NCBI GenBank assembly: GCA_025267735.1
Contig: CM046297.1
Span: 36,234,011-36,298,010, forward strand
DNA length: 64,000 bases
Reading direction: 5' to 3'
From: Mactra quadrangularis
Lineage: Eukaryota > Mollusca > Bivalvia > Venerida > Mactridae
A program made the translations under genes and the position numbers. Shown piece by piece: positions 23,829-35,495 of the stretch; position 1 is the first letter of the stretch; every line of letters begins with the position of its first letter. The notes beneath the pieces are model-generated. The model was not told the origin of the DNA. It saw only the letters and a program-made list of their open reading frames with translations, and ran no database searches.

Positions 23829-24045
23829 ATAATATTTCTAAAACAATATTTCTAAAACAATATTTTTAAAACAATATTTCTAAAACGATATTTCTAAAAC
23901 AATGTTTCTAAAACAATACATGTATTTCTAAAACGATATTTCCAAAACAATATTTCTAAAACAATATTTCTAAAACAATATTTCTAAAACAATACATGTA
24001 TTTCTAAAACGATATTTCTAAAACAATATTTCTAAAACAATATTT
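23829..24045 (+). repeat. 14-bp minisatellite, about 15 copies
   Basis: The unit AATATTTCTAAAAC recurs head to tail with point changes. Two copies carry an extra ACATGT insert (ACAATACATGTATTTC near 23916 and 23992), showing that a block of several units was itself duplicated. Confidence 0.9.
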
Positions 24046-24502
24046 CATATTTAAGCAATTTCGGCTGGCACTGTATGTTTGATAATTTCAAGGTGAAATC
24101 TATTAGCATGATAAAGATGATATTCAAGATCTAACACAAGTATACATTTTCTTGTTAATTGCTCATTAGTGTTTTTGTAGGAATATAAAATTAATTAACT
24201 CCAGACGTGATAAAAACTCTCAGTTACTTCCGTGAAAAACGATGCACTTACATAAACAACCTGTTTCAGGGTATTATTTAGGAAAATGATATTATACTTT
24301 GGAGTGGAATATGGTACATTATGCTACGTGCTTGGTACGTTATAATATTACATAAGGTTTTACATCTAATTAAATTGATAGAATTTTCGTTCTGTGAGTT
24401 TTTACAACAAAGTTTATGTAGATTTTTTTGCAAAAAATATACGATTAAACCATTGTTATTCAAAACTAAAAATGTATAGAGCTTTTAAGACACTTCTCTA
24501 TC

Positions 24503-24539
24503 CAGGGTCTTTCAAATAGAATCTAGTTGAAAGACCCTG
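24503..24539. repeat. Perfect 13-bp hairpin
   Basis: CAGGGTCTTTCAA and TTGAAAGACCCTG flank an 11-base loop. The stem is too short for a normal pre-miRNA unless flanking bases pair, which they do not appear to. Confidence 0.6.
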
Positions 24540-24545
24540 CTCTAT

Positions 24546-25520
24546 CAATATTAGGCTCGAGTTAGCTTGATCGAAAAAATAAAGATATAACTTATTTTCT
24601 TTTTGCTATGAGTCTACATCCTAGTCACACATTACCTTAGCACAAAATATGAGTATTAATAAAGAATCGAAGCTGTTATTTGAAACCACTGAAATATAGG
24701 GTCGGCACATAACGATTCTAATCCTTATTTCTAATGTGGTCCCATGTATTTGATAAACCGTTGATGGCAATCTGATTAAAACCTGAATTAAAGTTTTCCG
24801 CTCGCCTACTCGCTAATTTTGTACGACAAAGCTCAACAGGATATCTGTTTACGGAGATTGCGTTGGTGACAACATGTTTTAAACAATATCCTGGTGAAAA
24901 AAATCTCCAACCTGATAAATGTATTTCGTACTTATTTACGCCTGTGTAATGCAGCTATGTGTCTTCAACAACCATGTTAAGTGTGTTTCCTTGTGTGTCT
25001 ACTTGCTACAGATTTGTCTGTACCGTCAATGACTCAATTTGTTGACAAACGACTTATATAAACGTTGAATATCGTTAGATTTCCTTCCATTTTATAATTC
25101 ATGAAGAAAAGTCACTGACTTCAAAAAGAACATAAGTAAAAGTCATTATAATTCCTCCGCCTTTTATTTTCTTTTCGCTAAAGTGCAACTTTATAGTAAT
25201 ATCTTTGATAAAATATGTTACAGAAATAACAAACAACATGACCTAAAGAGCGAAAAGTACGCCAAAAGGACGGAAAGAATGTTTGAGGTGTACTTATGGT
25301 CTTTTTGAATTCTCTTTCTTCATACAAAACTTCGAAACACAAAGTCGTGTGCATTCGAGGATGAAGGAATGCAAACATGCATTGTTTATTACTTTTAAAG
25401 TACATGCATATGGCTTTGGTATTAAAATGCATTGATGTACACTTGAACCAAATGTTTTTGGCGAACTTTGATATCCAAATGCATTGACGTATCAAGTAGT
25501 GAATTTTTGTATCTAAGGCT
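24546..25520. other. Intergenic DNA, nothing identified
   Basis: No recognised exon or repeat. A 105-codon minus-strand frame at 25178-25495 has no domain signature and an aromatic/Cys-rich composition typical of chance frames. Confidence 0.45.
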
Positions 25521-25525
25521 ATTTG

Positions 25526-25661
25526 TATAGTTCTTTTTTCTTAACTGTCAAAATTTGCACAATTTCATGGTGATTGAATACATACTATCTTACATATGAG
25601 TGCTAGATAAATAACACCGTGAAATTATTCATGTTTTGACAGTTAAGAAAAACGAACTATA
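25526..25661. mobile_element. Foldback MITE of 136 bp
   Basis: Left arm TATAGTTCTTTTTTCTTAAC, TGTCAAAAT...TTTCATGGTG; right arm CACCGTGAAATTATTCATG, TTTTGACAGTTAAGAAAAAC, GAACTATA. The arms are inverse copies of about 47 bases with a few indels. No coding capacity. Confidence 0.8.
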
Positions 25662-25849
25662 GAACATTCGTATTTTATTAGAATTGTGATGTGATTTTAA
25701 AAATGAAGTAATTGCTAACGTTTTTTTTTAAAAATGTTTAATACTAATCAAACTTATTATATAGATTTATTTCTTCAGATTTGAACCAATTTAGTCCTTG
25801 AAAATTTATCTTTATTTATTTGAGTTAACGCCATGTCAACACAAATTAG

Positions 25850-26065
25850 GTCATTTTACGGCGTCCAGCGCACCTAACCTAGCTTTCCTGGACCATTGTC
25901 TATAACCAGTACTCACCAACCCTTCCTCAAGGCCGGAAACTTCTCCATATTATCTAATCAATGGAGGAAAATCGACATTATTGTCAAATTTTCATGGAAG
26001 GGTATAACCTCCCGGGGTGGGATTCGAACCCGCATCCCCTCAGGCACGAGATTCCAAATCCCGGC
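25850..26065 (-). repeat. tRNA-derived repeat family D, uninterrupted copy
   Basis: Read on the minus strand, box B GGTTCGAATCC sits in GGGGATGCGGGTTCGAATCC. Downstream come GGTTATACCCTTCC, ATTTGACAATAATGTC, TTGAGGAAGGGTTGGTGAGT, then ACTGGTTATAGACAATGG and TAGGTTAGGTGCGCTGGACG. Partial copies at about 30798-31078 and 48807-49172 share these blocks but carry an insertion at ACTGG/TTATAGACA. The orientation is set by the tRNA-like head. Confidence 0.7.
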
Positions 26066-26648
26066 GCGGAAAATTTATCAATGCCTTTGACGTTAACTTA
26101 CATTGACTCACTAAAATAATCAGAACGTTGTACACATTTCTTTACTCAAGAAATCAACATCTTACATCCAATTCATGAAATTTTCGCTAATTTCTTGAAA
26201 TTCAAAATACGTAAACATTTCTATGAAAAGCACGTACTTTTATTATGTAAAATTATCACTTATTTAAGCCAATATTTATTGGCAGGGCAAGTTTTCAACA
26301 TTTTATGAATGAAATCTTATTTTGACTTACGATCATTTTCATCGTAAGATATTTTTCTTACAACTTACAGCTCAGTTAACTAATGAATTTCAGAGTTAAA
26401 TACCTGAACTGATTAGTCAGTAAGAAAGAGAGAAAAAAAACGTTTAAAACTTAAAGGTGAAAGCTCTTCTGTTGTAATTACACAATCTTCGATTAAGCGT
26501 ACGAGCATATAACTATGGAACACCATAACTGCTTTAACATGAGGACAACCTTTACGTGCATTGAATATATGAGATTATATTAATTTATTTTAGCTCGATC
26601 GTGGAACAAGTTATTAAAACGTAGATTTATTACTTTCGATTCCTTCAT
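26066..26648. other. Intergenic DNA, nothing identified
   Basis: AT-rich sequence with no gene or repeat boundaries recognised. Confidence 0.4.
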
Positions 26649-26794
26649 GGTCCCACAGTGCTGAGCTTGTAGGATAAGGAATCTTGCTCAAGGAAACAAC
26701 GGGATAGGTTTTGGGTGGGATTCGAACCGACGTGGGACCGGCGATTCAATAATTATCGGTCCAACATCCTAACCACTCGACCACGACTGCTCCT
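26649..26794 (-). repeat. tRNA-derived SINE family E, copy 1
   Basis: On the minus strand: GGAGCAGTCGTGGTCGAGTG, GTTAGGATGTTGGACCG, a long variable region, then box B GGTTCGAATCC and a body with TTGTTTCCTTGAGCAAGATT and CAGCACTGTGGGACCATG. The head resembles a class II (long variable arm) tRNA of the Ser or Leu type. The attached body and a diverged second copy at 51.8 kb mark it as a SINE. Confidence 0.7.
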
Positions 26795-27690
26795 TATGTG
26801 CTATGAATATAATATAAATTGATGTTCAAAGTGTAATAGATAGTTCATTCATTTCCATAAGATTTACAAATGTATTAGGACAATAATGCATGGTAATAGA
26901 CGGCAATAGTAATATACGATGCCCATGCGACATTATACGATGATTTTTTACCATTATACGATGGTCATGTATCATTTCATTATGTTTGTTTTTGATAATT
27001 TGGTGTCCATTCGGTATTAAAAGATGTCAGTTCCTTGTTATATAATGATTGTTTATCATTATATCTTGTTCATTTTCCCATGTTCTTCTCATAATTGTTA
27101 CGGAAGATATGGCGTTCCATACATTACTATCGGAGGAAATGAACGGGAGGTCGAAACTTGCTTAATTAGACACTGATAATTTCAAAGCTTGTTACGTAAA
27201 TAGTTAATTACCAGACAGATCTCTGACTGTTTTAAGACTTAGATTTACAGAGAAGTGTTCACTGTTAAAGAATGTATATGATTATAAACTTACGACGTTC
27301 GTAAGATAAGATTAACCCGAAATAGTTTGCGATAATCGTAAGAGAGGCACCCACTGCGTGCATCTGTAGAAACTTCAATACCCAAAAGCACGCGTACACA
27401 TGATGATGAAAGATCATATATGATCAGGGTTCAGGAAAATATGCCAGAGCGCCAATACATTGAATTTTCGAACCATGCTAAAATTGTTGCATATTTAAAA
27501 TGATGGCATTTTTTGTTGGTGATCTTGGATTCCCTGGCTCCAGCTAGATTTCATTTTAGAGCTCATATACATTCAGTGATTTTGAGCTTATAAAAAAAAA
27601 TACATATTGCATTTAGAGCTTATATCAACAGAAATGTAGAGCTTTACAATTGGTTATTTTGAGCTTTCCATGTATACATGTATTGCCCGG
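26795..27690. other. Intergenic DNA with loose ATTATACGATG repeats
   Basis: Around 26915-27005 the words CATTATACGATG and CCATTATACGATGG recur, suggesting a decayed local repeat. The GAGCTT word recurs from 27550 to 27670. No gene seen. Confidence 0.4.
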
Positions 27691-27693
27691 ATT

Positions 27694-27840
27694 AATCTTA
27701 TTCAACTGGGCGTGGCTTATACATTTACCCCGCTGATTTAACTTACCACAAAAGTATTTCTGACATCACTATTAAAAATCGAGCATTTAAATCAGCGGAG
27801 TTAATGAGCGCACCACTGACAATTGAATAAAATTTAACAA
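27694..27840. mobile_element. TIR element family C, copy 3
   Basis: AATCTTATTCAACTGGGCGT...TTTACCCCGCTGATTTAA on the left and CATTTAAATCAGCGGAGTTA...CACTGACAATTGAATAAAAT, TTAACAA on the right match the arms of copy 2. The loop differs. Confidence 0.7.
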
Positions 27841-28970
27841 TATTTTGTCACGATATCTTCATGATTGCATTCATGATTCTAAGGACATGAATGGTTCAAT
27901 ACGAGCACTTCACGTATATCTTTCGAATCAATTGTATACGTGACCATGAGACCATGAAATCATGTTTTGTTAGAACCAAAAGGAGGCCTTGATCCCCACT
28001 CCCCCAGGGTCCACCTACGTGTCCTATCTCAATTGTAATAAGAACTGTAGGTTTTGAATATCACGTAATCTACGGAAGTTAGGTGCATTTTCTGAATAAC
28101 TTAAATAATCAAGTTGTCGAAATATAAATCGCATTCTGTTTGCTATTGTAAACAAACAAAGGTATAGTATTTAATTACATATTAAATTGCACACTTCGCG
28201 AATGACTTCATTTCTTAAACATAATTTTGTATAATTCTTATAAAAAAGAACGTTTGAGTTTAAATCATATCTCATTTTCACATCTGTCCTTCAAAATTTA
28301 GAATATTATTTATGACAGCGAAGTGTGAATGCATTTTGCAGTATACACCCCATATAGTGACCTTACTGGGGCGCTTCGTTCGATGTGAGCAGCGATCGTT
28401 ATTAGGTCCGGTTATATCGAACTTTTTTGTGTAAGGCCCAATCGTACGCATTGACTATAGAAAATCTATGTGTTTTTATAGGAATGTACTGGGCATGTCT
28501 CTTGAATTTGGAAAATATGAAACAATGGAAAGCAATGACAATAATGCCCTATAATTTATTTTGTTGAAATTTGTCAATTTTAAAAGTGCCCCTAGAAGAA
28601 ATAAATCTTTTCAACTTACGACGGTAACCTTGCGTACGATAGTACTAACCTAGATTACATCAAAAGACGCGCAGAATTGCCAACTGTAATTTACAAACGT
28701 ATTGTTTATTTTTCACCAGTCAAATTGTCCTAAATTCATTAATCTCGTATTGCCTGAGATAAACATGTGTTTCATTGAATGTTTATTTCGTACATGTTCT
28801 TGGAACGGTCCTAGAAACAGTTTAGACTAGAAATCGATGTTAAATGGTTGTTGTCTATCTTTATTTAACATTGGTTTTAGTGATATCTTTGTGAAAAAGA
28901 TGCACCTGCCTTCACAAGTCTGGAAAAACTTAAACAAATATTGCTCGACTAGATATTGCATAGTTAAAAT
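27841..28970. other. Intergenic DNA, nothing identified
   Basis: No recognised gene or repeat. A slightly more GC-balanced patch lies near 28360-28450 without promoter or coding features I can support. Confidence 0.4.
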
Positions 28971-28983
28971 AGTCATCATCGAG

Positions 28984-29217
28984 AGCCGCGGCCGTGGCGT
29001 AGTGGTTAGCATGTCTGACTTCGAATCCGGAGATCGCGGGTTCGAGACCGGTCGCGGCAGGTCTTACCCTATACATGAGTTGTCGGCCTCGTGGTAGGGT
29101 AAGTTAGTACTGGTGATAGAAAAGTGTCCAGGAAACCTATAGTAGGAAGAGCTGGCCGTCGTATATATATAACCTATATATGTGTTGAATACGACGTTAA
29201 AATCAATTTAAAAAAAA
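28984..29217 (+). mobile_element. tRNA-derived SINE family B, full-length copy with target duplication
   Basis: Box A TGGCGTAGTGGTTAGC (about 28995) and box B GGTTCGAGACC (29039-29049) mark a tRNA-like head. The body contains TACCCTATACATGAGTTGTC, TTAGTACTGGTGATAGAAAA and GGAAACCTATAGTAGGAAGA; the tail is GTTGAATACGACGTTAAA plus A/T-rich end. AGTCATCATCGA before it and AGTCATCGA after it form a target-site duplication differing by one ATC. Transcription by RNA polymerase III from the internal boxes is the known mode for such elements; movement depends on a partner LINE. A truncated relative lies at 5276-5466. Confidence 0.88.
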
Positions 29218-29229
29218 GTCATCGAAAAT

Positions 29230-30795
29230 TTGAATCGCACAATGTTTGTTATATTAAAAAACATTTCTTAAATTTTTTTGTCCTCGACTCTCTTCCTCAC
29301 ACATACAATGTAATTGCAGTGAGATGTCTTTGCCCGTATTCGTTGTAAGAATTACATGACTGTCCCTCTCATTGTACTCTAATTCTTGAGTGTCCTGGTT
29401 AACTATTTACCATGGCTTTTTAAGCAGGTAGGTTTCTTGTGAAGGATAGAAGTCTAATAGTGATGAATACAGGGGCGATGTTTAAAAAGACGGACTTGTT
29501 CGTGGCTGTTGACTTTTTCTTTTTGAATATTAGCAGTTGCTTACATAGGATTAGTGTCAATTACTACTGCATTTCAGAAACGCTAATTATGCGAACTAGC
29601 CGACTCACAAAGCTGTGATAATTCAAACAATGCATAAATGCAAAAAAAACCAGACCAAATTACAACCTAAGATAATCACTTGTTTCAAGCAGCTACTCAG
29701 TCTTACCTTTCCACGATTCATGAAATCAATCTAGCTAATCTGTGATGGATTAACACATGTCTGCCAGACGCTTGGTTTATGATAATTTAGATTATCTAAC
29801 AAGCGTTTATGCAACCAAGATTACATCTGTAAATCTCTAAGAAGGTTTTGTTGATTGTTCGCTTTGAACAAATGTTTTTGATTCTTGATTGAAGTTTCTT
29901 TCAAATAAAAAAGCCTTTATTTGAATTATTTTTACGCTGGAAGGTCAGTCAGAAATAATTGTTTGTTTTTCTTTCCTCAACTGCCGTACAACTAAGAAAA
30001 TCGGCGTCCATATTCTCTTCGTGGTGCTCCTGCTCGTGCCATTGAGCGTACCTCAAGCTAAAATCCTTACAAAACTTTGACCATAGGTTTCCAAAAAGTT
30101 TGAAACTGTAAGTAGTCCGTGCAACCATTACGATAAATGTACCACTTCGCTGACGATTATGTCCTTTTAAAATACAATACAATACAATATAAACTCGTCA
30201 AATCAATTGGCTGCTTAGCAATGCTCAGCAAAAAAATACCCCTGGCAAGCCTAATGACCGTGATTGGATCGACTGATCACCGTGGATTGATTTAGACTCG
30301 TCGAGAAACTTTTGAAAAGGCTCCTTTAATGTGAATATCAAATTTCCGACACAGTCGCTTTAATGTGATATAAAATTATCGCGATTGGCTGCACACGCAC
30401 TCCTAATTTTATTTCAAACATACATGCAATAAATGTATCAAACGTCACGCTTGCATAATGTTTTAAACTTTTATTTCAATATAATGAGATAAACATTTAA
30501 AATTTGCCTGAGTCAGTGTTTAAATTTTAAAGGTGCAAGTCTGCATTTTAAAATCATGAAAATCAAAACACTCCAAAGTTTAGAGGGAAATAAATAGTTG
30601 TTCATTTTTTTAAAAGCTCAACATTGTCCGTTTCTTTGCTCTATAAACGACAGAAAATGTTCAAGAATTTTTGTAGCATTTTGAGCAGTCAATCGGCCCT
30701 TTTAATGTAGTAATGTTTAAAACCCGTATACGGTATCGTCCATTTAACGCAGTAATATTTTAAACTGGGTTTAAACGCCGTTTCAGCATAATTAT
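29230..30795. other. Intergenic DNA, nothing identified
   Basis: No exon, tRNA or TIR pair recognised. A TTTAATGTGAATATCAAATT / TTTAATGTGATATAAAATT pair near 30326 and 30358 is a short local repeat. AATGTTTAAAACCCGTATAC near 30712 recurs at 31081. Confidence 0.4.
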
Positions 30796-30797
30796 TG

Positions 30798-31078
30798 AGG
30801 TTATTTTACGTCGTCCAGCGCACCTAACCTAGCTTTTCTGGACCCTTGTCTATAATCGGTAGCCTGTTCAGTTACCCCGAACGTTCCAAAACGTTCCGTA
30901 ACGTTAGAGTCGGAACAACTCAACTCAAAAAACTACTAACGGGTCGAGTTGTCCCAACTTTGGGTTGAGTTATCCACGGGTTGAGTTGACTTCGGGTTGA
31001 GTTGCCCCGCACCCGTAACGTTCGCTAACAGTCGTTACTGAACACGCAGCAGTACTCATTTACCCATCCACAAGGATA
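30798..31078. repeat. Family D repeat interrupted by a TIR element (composite copy 1)
   Basis: The left part (TTTTACGTCGTCCAGCGCAC through TTGTCTATAATCGGTA) and the right part (CAGTACTCATTTACCCATCC) match the uninterrupted family D copy at 25.85 kb. Between them, 30862-31049 is a member of the family F TIR element. Flanks CGGTA and CAGTA look like a 5-bp target duplication with one later change. Confidence 0.7.
30862..31049. mobile_element. TIR element family F, copy 1
   Basis: Starts GCCTGTTCAGTTACCCCGAA and ends GTTACTGAACACGCAG, giving GTTCAGTTA/TTACTGAAC-like inverted ends. The interior holds CAACTCAAC words on the left and GGTTGAGTTG words on the right, so the whole element is foldable. 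No coding capacity. Other copies are at 31574-31769 and 48824-49037. Confidence 0.75.
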
Positions 31079-31573
31079 TTAATGTTTAAAACCCGTATAC
31101 GGTACATCCCGTTCTATAGTTCAACTAACCTCTGACTACCACCGAACACTACCTTTAACTAAATGTTTGATTTTAATTTTCACTTTTAATCTACAAAGTA
31201 TAAATGATAAGTCTTAGCCAAATTAATTGTGTTTATTTAACAATGTTTACGTGCGCGTTAAGATATCGCTCGTCTTGGGGTCAGCGTCCATGTTGTCTGG
31301 CCCTTAATGAAATGTAATGCTCGAAGGACATGTCACATGTATTCAAATTTAACTGCAAATCTTATCGTCACCGCAATGCATTGTATGTCTTTTAAGGAGT
31401 CGCAATTGTTTGTGTTCTTTCTTACCAATGCACTTTTTACGCCAACTCACGACGATACAGTAAATCACCGGTACCATGAACGTTGAGTTGTAGAATCTTT
31501 TGACATTACTGAATCAGAGAGGTTTAGCTTAGAAACAGAACTTGTGGCCTCACAAAATTTCTATACATACATT

Positions 31574-31769
31574 AGCTTGTTCAATTATCCCGTAACGGAA
31601 GTGTCGGAACAACTCAACCCAAAGACAACTCAACCTGAGACAACTCAATCCGCTACTAACGAATTGAGTTGTCCCAAATTTGAGTTGAGTTATGCACGGG
31701 TTGAGTTGTCTTCTGGTTGAGTGATCCCGTACTCGTAACGTTAGCTAACAGTAGTTACTGAACACGGGG
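31574..31769. mobile_element. TIR element family F, copy 2 (solo)
   Basis: GCTTGTTCAATTATCCCGTA, repeated GACAACTCAACC-type words, GAGTTATGCACGGGTTGAGT and GTTACTGAACACGGGG in the same order as copies 1 and 3, but not embedded in family D sequence. No exact flanking duplication seen. Confidence 0.75.
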
Positions 31770-32789
31770 CTGGTAGTGATATGTTTTTGTAACTAAAGCT
31801 GAAAATGAATGTCTGTAAATATTGTGTTGGGCAACAAAATGTGTTCAAACTAAAATTGACATTATGGTCTAATAGGACCAACTTCGCTGCCTAATTGGCC
31901 CTTTCAAGGAAGGCATGACAAAACGACCATGACAAATTCAATGTCTGACTTTATTTTCTCGAGTAAATGAATACACATACACATTTATCTGGTCGTTGGC
32001 TTTACGTTCCTTAGTTTCGTTCCTTCAAATCTTTGCAACAATACTGTCACCATCATATTCTCCTAAACTCTCGTTTGTTTAAAAGATTGTATTGCAGCGA
32101 TTCAACCAAAACCAGAAACTGGTTTGTATCTTGGCCTCCGTGTGCCTCTTTTGAATTGAAATTTACCCTTTAAGCATTGTTCACTGCATGAAAGATTGAA
32201 TTCTCATGTGGTGTGGTCATAAAATCGCATATTTACTGTACACCAACGCATAAATTACTACGCATTTTTTACTTTGAACTGTGACAAAAGCGGAACGAAC
32301 AAAACACAGTGTGGTGTATAACTTTACCGTTATTATATTTATGTGTTTAAAAATGTCACCAGTTTTTTTTCTCCCCCTTGTCAATCAAGACAAACAATAT
32401 GTTCATTGATGAATGGATTAGATTTAATGACTCTCGAGTGCATTTTGACATTTTTGGTAAAAAAACATTAACCACTGCCTTGCCTATATACTGTTTCATT
32501 CCCTTTTCAGATGATACGATATATTAACGTAGGAAATGGATGAGCGGCTTTTAAGGATAGTTTGTGAAGTGTTTTTGACTTGTATAGTATGAAGATGCAT
32601 AGTTAGGAAGATACACATACTTGTTGTGGGATTTATTGAGCTCAGAAGTGATTCAAAATTTCAAAGTGTTTGATTTGGGATTAGACGAGAAAGTTTTGAT
32701 AAAACTGCTACTGTGCATTTAAATTTGAAGGAAAATGTTCTAAAAAACGTAAACTGTAAGTTAAACAAGCTGTGTTTATTTTCATTCAG
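31770..32789. promoter_or_regulatory. Upstream region of the neurexin gene
   Basis: No coding sequence. The bases before 32790 (TTATTTTCATTCAG) make a good splice acceptor, so the neurexin coding exon may be the second exon, with its promoter somewhere to the left. No specific promoter element can be supported. Confidence 0.3.
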
Positions 32790-32936
32790 GAATTGACTAC
32801 GAAAACTTAACTAAATCGTTTCCTTTTCCACATTCCACGGATTTGTAACCAGTTTTCGCGATTAGTGAAAAATTGATGACGTCATAATTCTCAGGGTATT
32901 TTATGTGAAGAATTTTGAATTCAAAACTACACAAAA

Positions 32937-33666
32937 ATGGATGACGTAAACAAGAAAGTATTATTCTTACTTTTGGTACCAATATTATCTGTGATAGATT
33001 TCTCCCACGCGCTTCATTTCCTGAAAAACTACAACACTTATGCGCAATTTCCACCATGGGACGCTTGTATCAACAGTTCCATAAGTTTTGAGTTCAAAAC
33101 GATAATGTCCGAAGCACTCCTAATGTACACTGACGACAACGGCAACTATGATTATGTCGAAGTAATGATATTTAACTCAAGAGTTCGTCTGCGAATGAAT
33201 ATTGTGGACGGACATGAAAGAAGTATTGAAATGGTCGTCGGCGAGAGGGTCGACGATGACAAATGGCATCGTGTCGAAATTAAGCGAAATCGAATGGAAA
33301 CGACGCTGTTTGTGGACACGTTCCACGACAGTCGAGTAGCATTCGGTTCCGACTTTTATTTTGGAAATGCAAGTACTGGAAACAACTATGTCTATTTTGG
33401 AGGTCTTCCCAGACGGTATGGTAGCTCGCTTGAAAAACTGTCTCTCGCCTCCGCCTGGCACGAAGAACGATTTAATGGCGACATCAGAAACGTCATTTAC
33501 GGAAACTGTTCGTGTATTCCCGTACGAGCTTCTTTGATTGACGGACAATCTATTGATAATCGAACACAAGAAGCCTGCGAGAAGGACAATAACTGTGGGA
33601 AATGTTTATGTATCAGCGGAGATGAAGGACCCGGATGTCAATGTGTCGGCTTTAACTGTCCCCAAG
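32937..33666 (+). CDS. NRXN: Alpha-neurexin, first coding exon (signal peptide, LNS1, start of EGF1)
   Basis: Starts at ATG 32937 (context ACAAAAATGG) and ends at donor CAAG|GTAGGC (33666/33667), giving 243 codons plus one base. Residues 1-25 are a signal peptide (hydrophobic VLFLLLVPILSVI, cleavage near SHA). Residues 26 to about 195 form a laminin-G/LNS domain: FPPWDAC, ISFEFKT, ALLMYTDDNGNYDYVEV, DDDKWHRVEIKRN, TTLFVD, YFGGLP, FNGDIRNV. The W-D-x-C and GGLP words match the neurexin LNS1 pattern. Residues 214-241 hold cysteines spaced as an EGF module (C214, C220, C225, C234, C236, C241, plus extra C223). Sequons at NSS, NAS, NCS and NRT suggest glycosylation. Neurexins are presynaptic adhesion receptors binding neuroligins and other ligands. 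Continuation past 33666 is intron. Alternatives such as another LNS protein are less likely given the start, order and motifs. Confidence 0.85.
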
Positions 33667-33976
33667 GTAGGCCCCTCTTTTACTTTTTCACTTACTGTCT
33701 ATCCTATACGCTCGTATAGAAGGAATCGGTATTGGTCCCTTCTCCATTTAGATATGTCTTTGAAATGAAACTGTTTCCTTGAAACTTATTTAGTCTACCA
33801 CGAGCTTTAAATAAAGGCTCTGATTATCATTGTTCAAATTATGTAATCTATTAGAATGAATAAAAATAGGTCAAAGAAAACCAAGTCAAAGTCTTCATAA
33901 AGTTAGTACAAATAAGCATTGCACTCTAAATCGTTCTTTTTGGGTTAATTTCAAGCCACTTGAAATAAGCTTTTTC

Positions 33977-33988
33977 TGCGCATGCGCA
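33977..33988. promoter_or_regulatory. Perfect NRF1-type palindrome
   Basis: TGCGCATGCGCA lies about 310 bases after neurexin exon 1, in CpG-poor AT-rich DNA. It equals the known NRF1 consensus palindrome. Function here is inferred only; a single site in an intron may be chance. Confidence 0.35.
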
Positions 33989-35434
33989 AATATTCAGACG
34001 TTCTTGTTGAGTAGATCGCAATTTCGTTCTGTTTTTTCAAGATAAAATTGCCTTCATAGCATAATTAATAGTTAAGTTTATCGTTTTGTAAAATAATTTT
34101 GAAAATTAAGTTATTGCACACGCCATAAAAATAACATATAACTCTCTGTCTTTTAATCAGCATCGCATTTATTCTTATCTTTATAGATATATTACTTCCC
34201 TTTAACACAAATTATGTAATATCCGCAAGTAGCACGCCCTGAAATTCCCTAGTGGGCGTTGTCGTGGTTATTATATTCTAAAAAATGCTCCTGTCGGTCA
34301 AAATGTATTTTCAATAGAAAATTATAAAATTGAATCACTCTGAAGTACAATTATATGAAATATTTTAAACATGTATGTCAGAAAATGCATCTCGAAGGTA
34401 ATTATTAACCGTAAAAAATGAAAACCCAGCTGTTTATTTTAAATCCATTGATTTTCAAGCGAACACTTGAAACACTTCAATGAATAGTCGTAAATACTTC
34501 AAAATAGCTCATTAAAATAATAGTTTGTAATAAATTATGCTTTGTATATTGTTTTGAAAACTGGAAGGCAAGTAATAAACATCGATGCTTTAGTGTATAA
34601 TGTTTATTTTATATTCGAAAGAAATTTCGAAACTTGCTAGGTTTAAAGGGAGTATTTTGTGAAAAAATCAACTTGCGCTTAAATAAAAGATATATATACG
34701 TTTTTTAAGACAAACTCAAACGTAAAAGAATTTTTCAAATCGGTTGCCTAACAATGGAGTTATTCGCAGTTGAAGTTGTAATATTTTACTTATGAATATT
34801 AATGAGACGTCGGTCACGTCATTTGTGGCGTCATAATGGCGATTTATTAATTTTAAAATCATTGTATTTTCCTACATAATCAAGCGGTTTGAAAAATTAT
34901 TTCATACCATCTTACCTTTTTTGATATCCTTAATTTAAGCTAAAGTAGTTTTTATTGCTTAATTTCTCCTTTAAACCTTTTTTTATATTTTGGTGGAAAC
35001 TGTCGATAGATTTAATAAACTTATTATAATATATTGCAAGAGGGAAATTGAAAGTCGTTTAAGAATTATGAAAAGCGACTTCTGGCAGATTTATATCAAA
35101 TTTTACTGACGTTGCACAGTCTGATTGAAAACAGACACCCTTGTTTTAAAAGTTATGTGAATTTATTATAAAGTACAGTTTTATCTGAAATATTCCATAA
35201 ATTAAATTTGAGTGAAAATTCAATTAAGTTTTGAAGCAATTTCAAAGTTATTGCCAATCTATTGAAAGAGGTGTCTGTGTTGTTCATCATTATGCTAGTT
35301 ATTTGGAGTGCGCGATTTTGCTTTCTATTTTGAAAAGTTGGGCTTTTAATGCGATTGAAAGGGCCACATGAAAACTTCCTTACGTAGAAACTTTAATTCA
35401 GGCCGTCGAATACTATTAGGGATTTCTAAAAGGC

Positions 35435-35495
35435 CGGACCTCTCGATCTCCAAGCACGCGTCCTACCGCTTGACCTACCGCTCCTATATTTTGTC
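35435..35495 (-). repeat. tRNA-like fragment
   Basis: The minus strand GGAGCGGTAGGTCAAGCGGT, AGGACGCGTGCTTGGAGATC resembles the 5' half of a tRNA (box A TAGGTCAAGCGGTAGGA). No box B follows, so it is a relic. Confidence 0.35.

Noticed and set aside
26703..26794. Functional minus-strand tRNA-Ser/Leu
   Set aside because: Although boxes A and B are good, it is joined to a body that recurs at 51.8 kb, so it is a SINE head.
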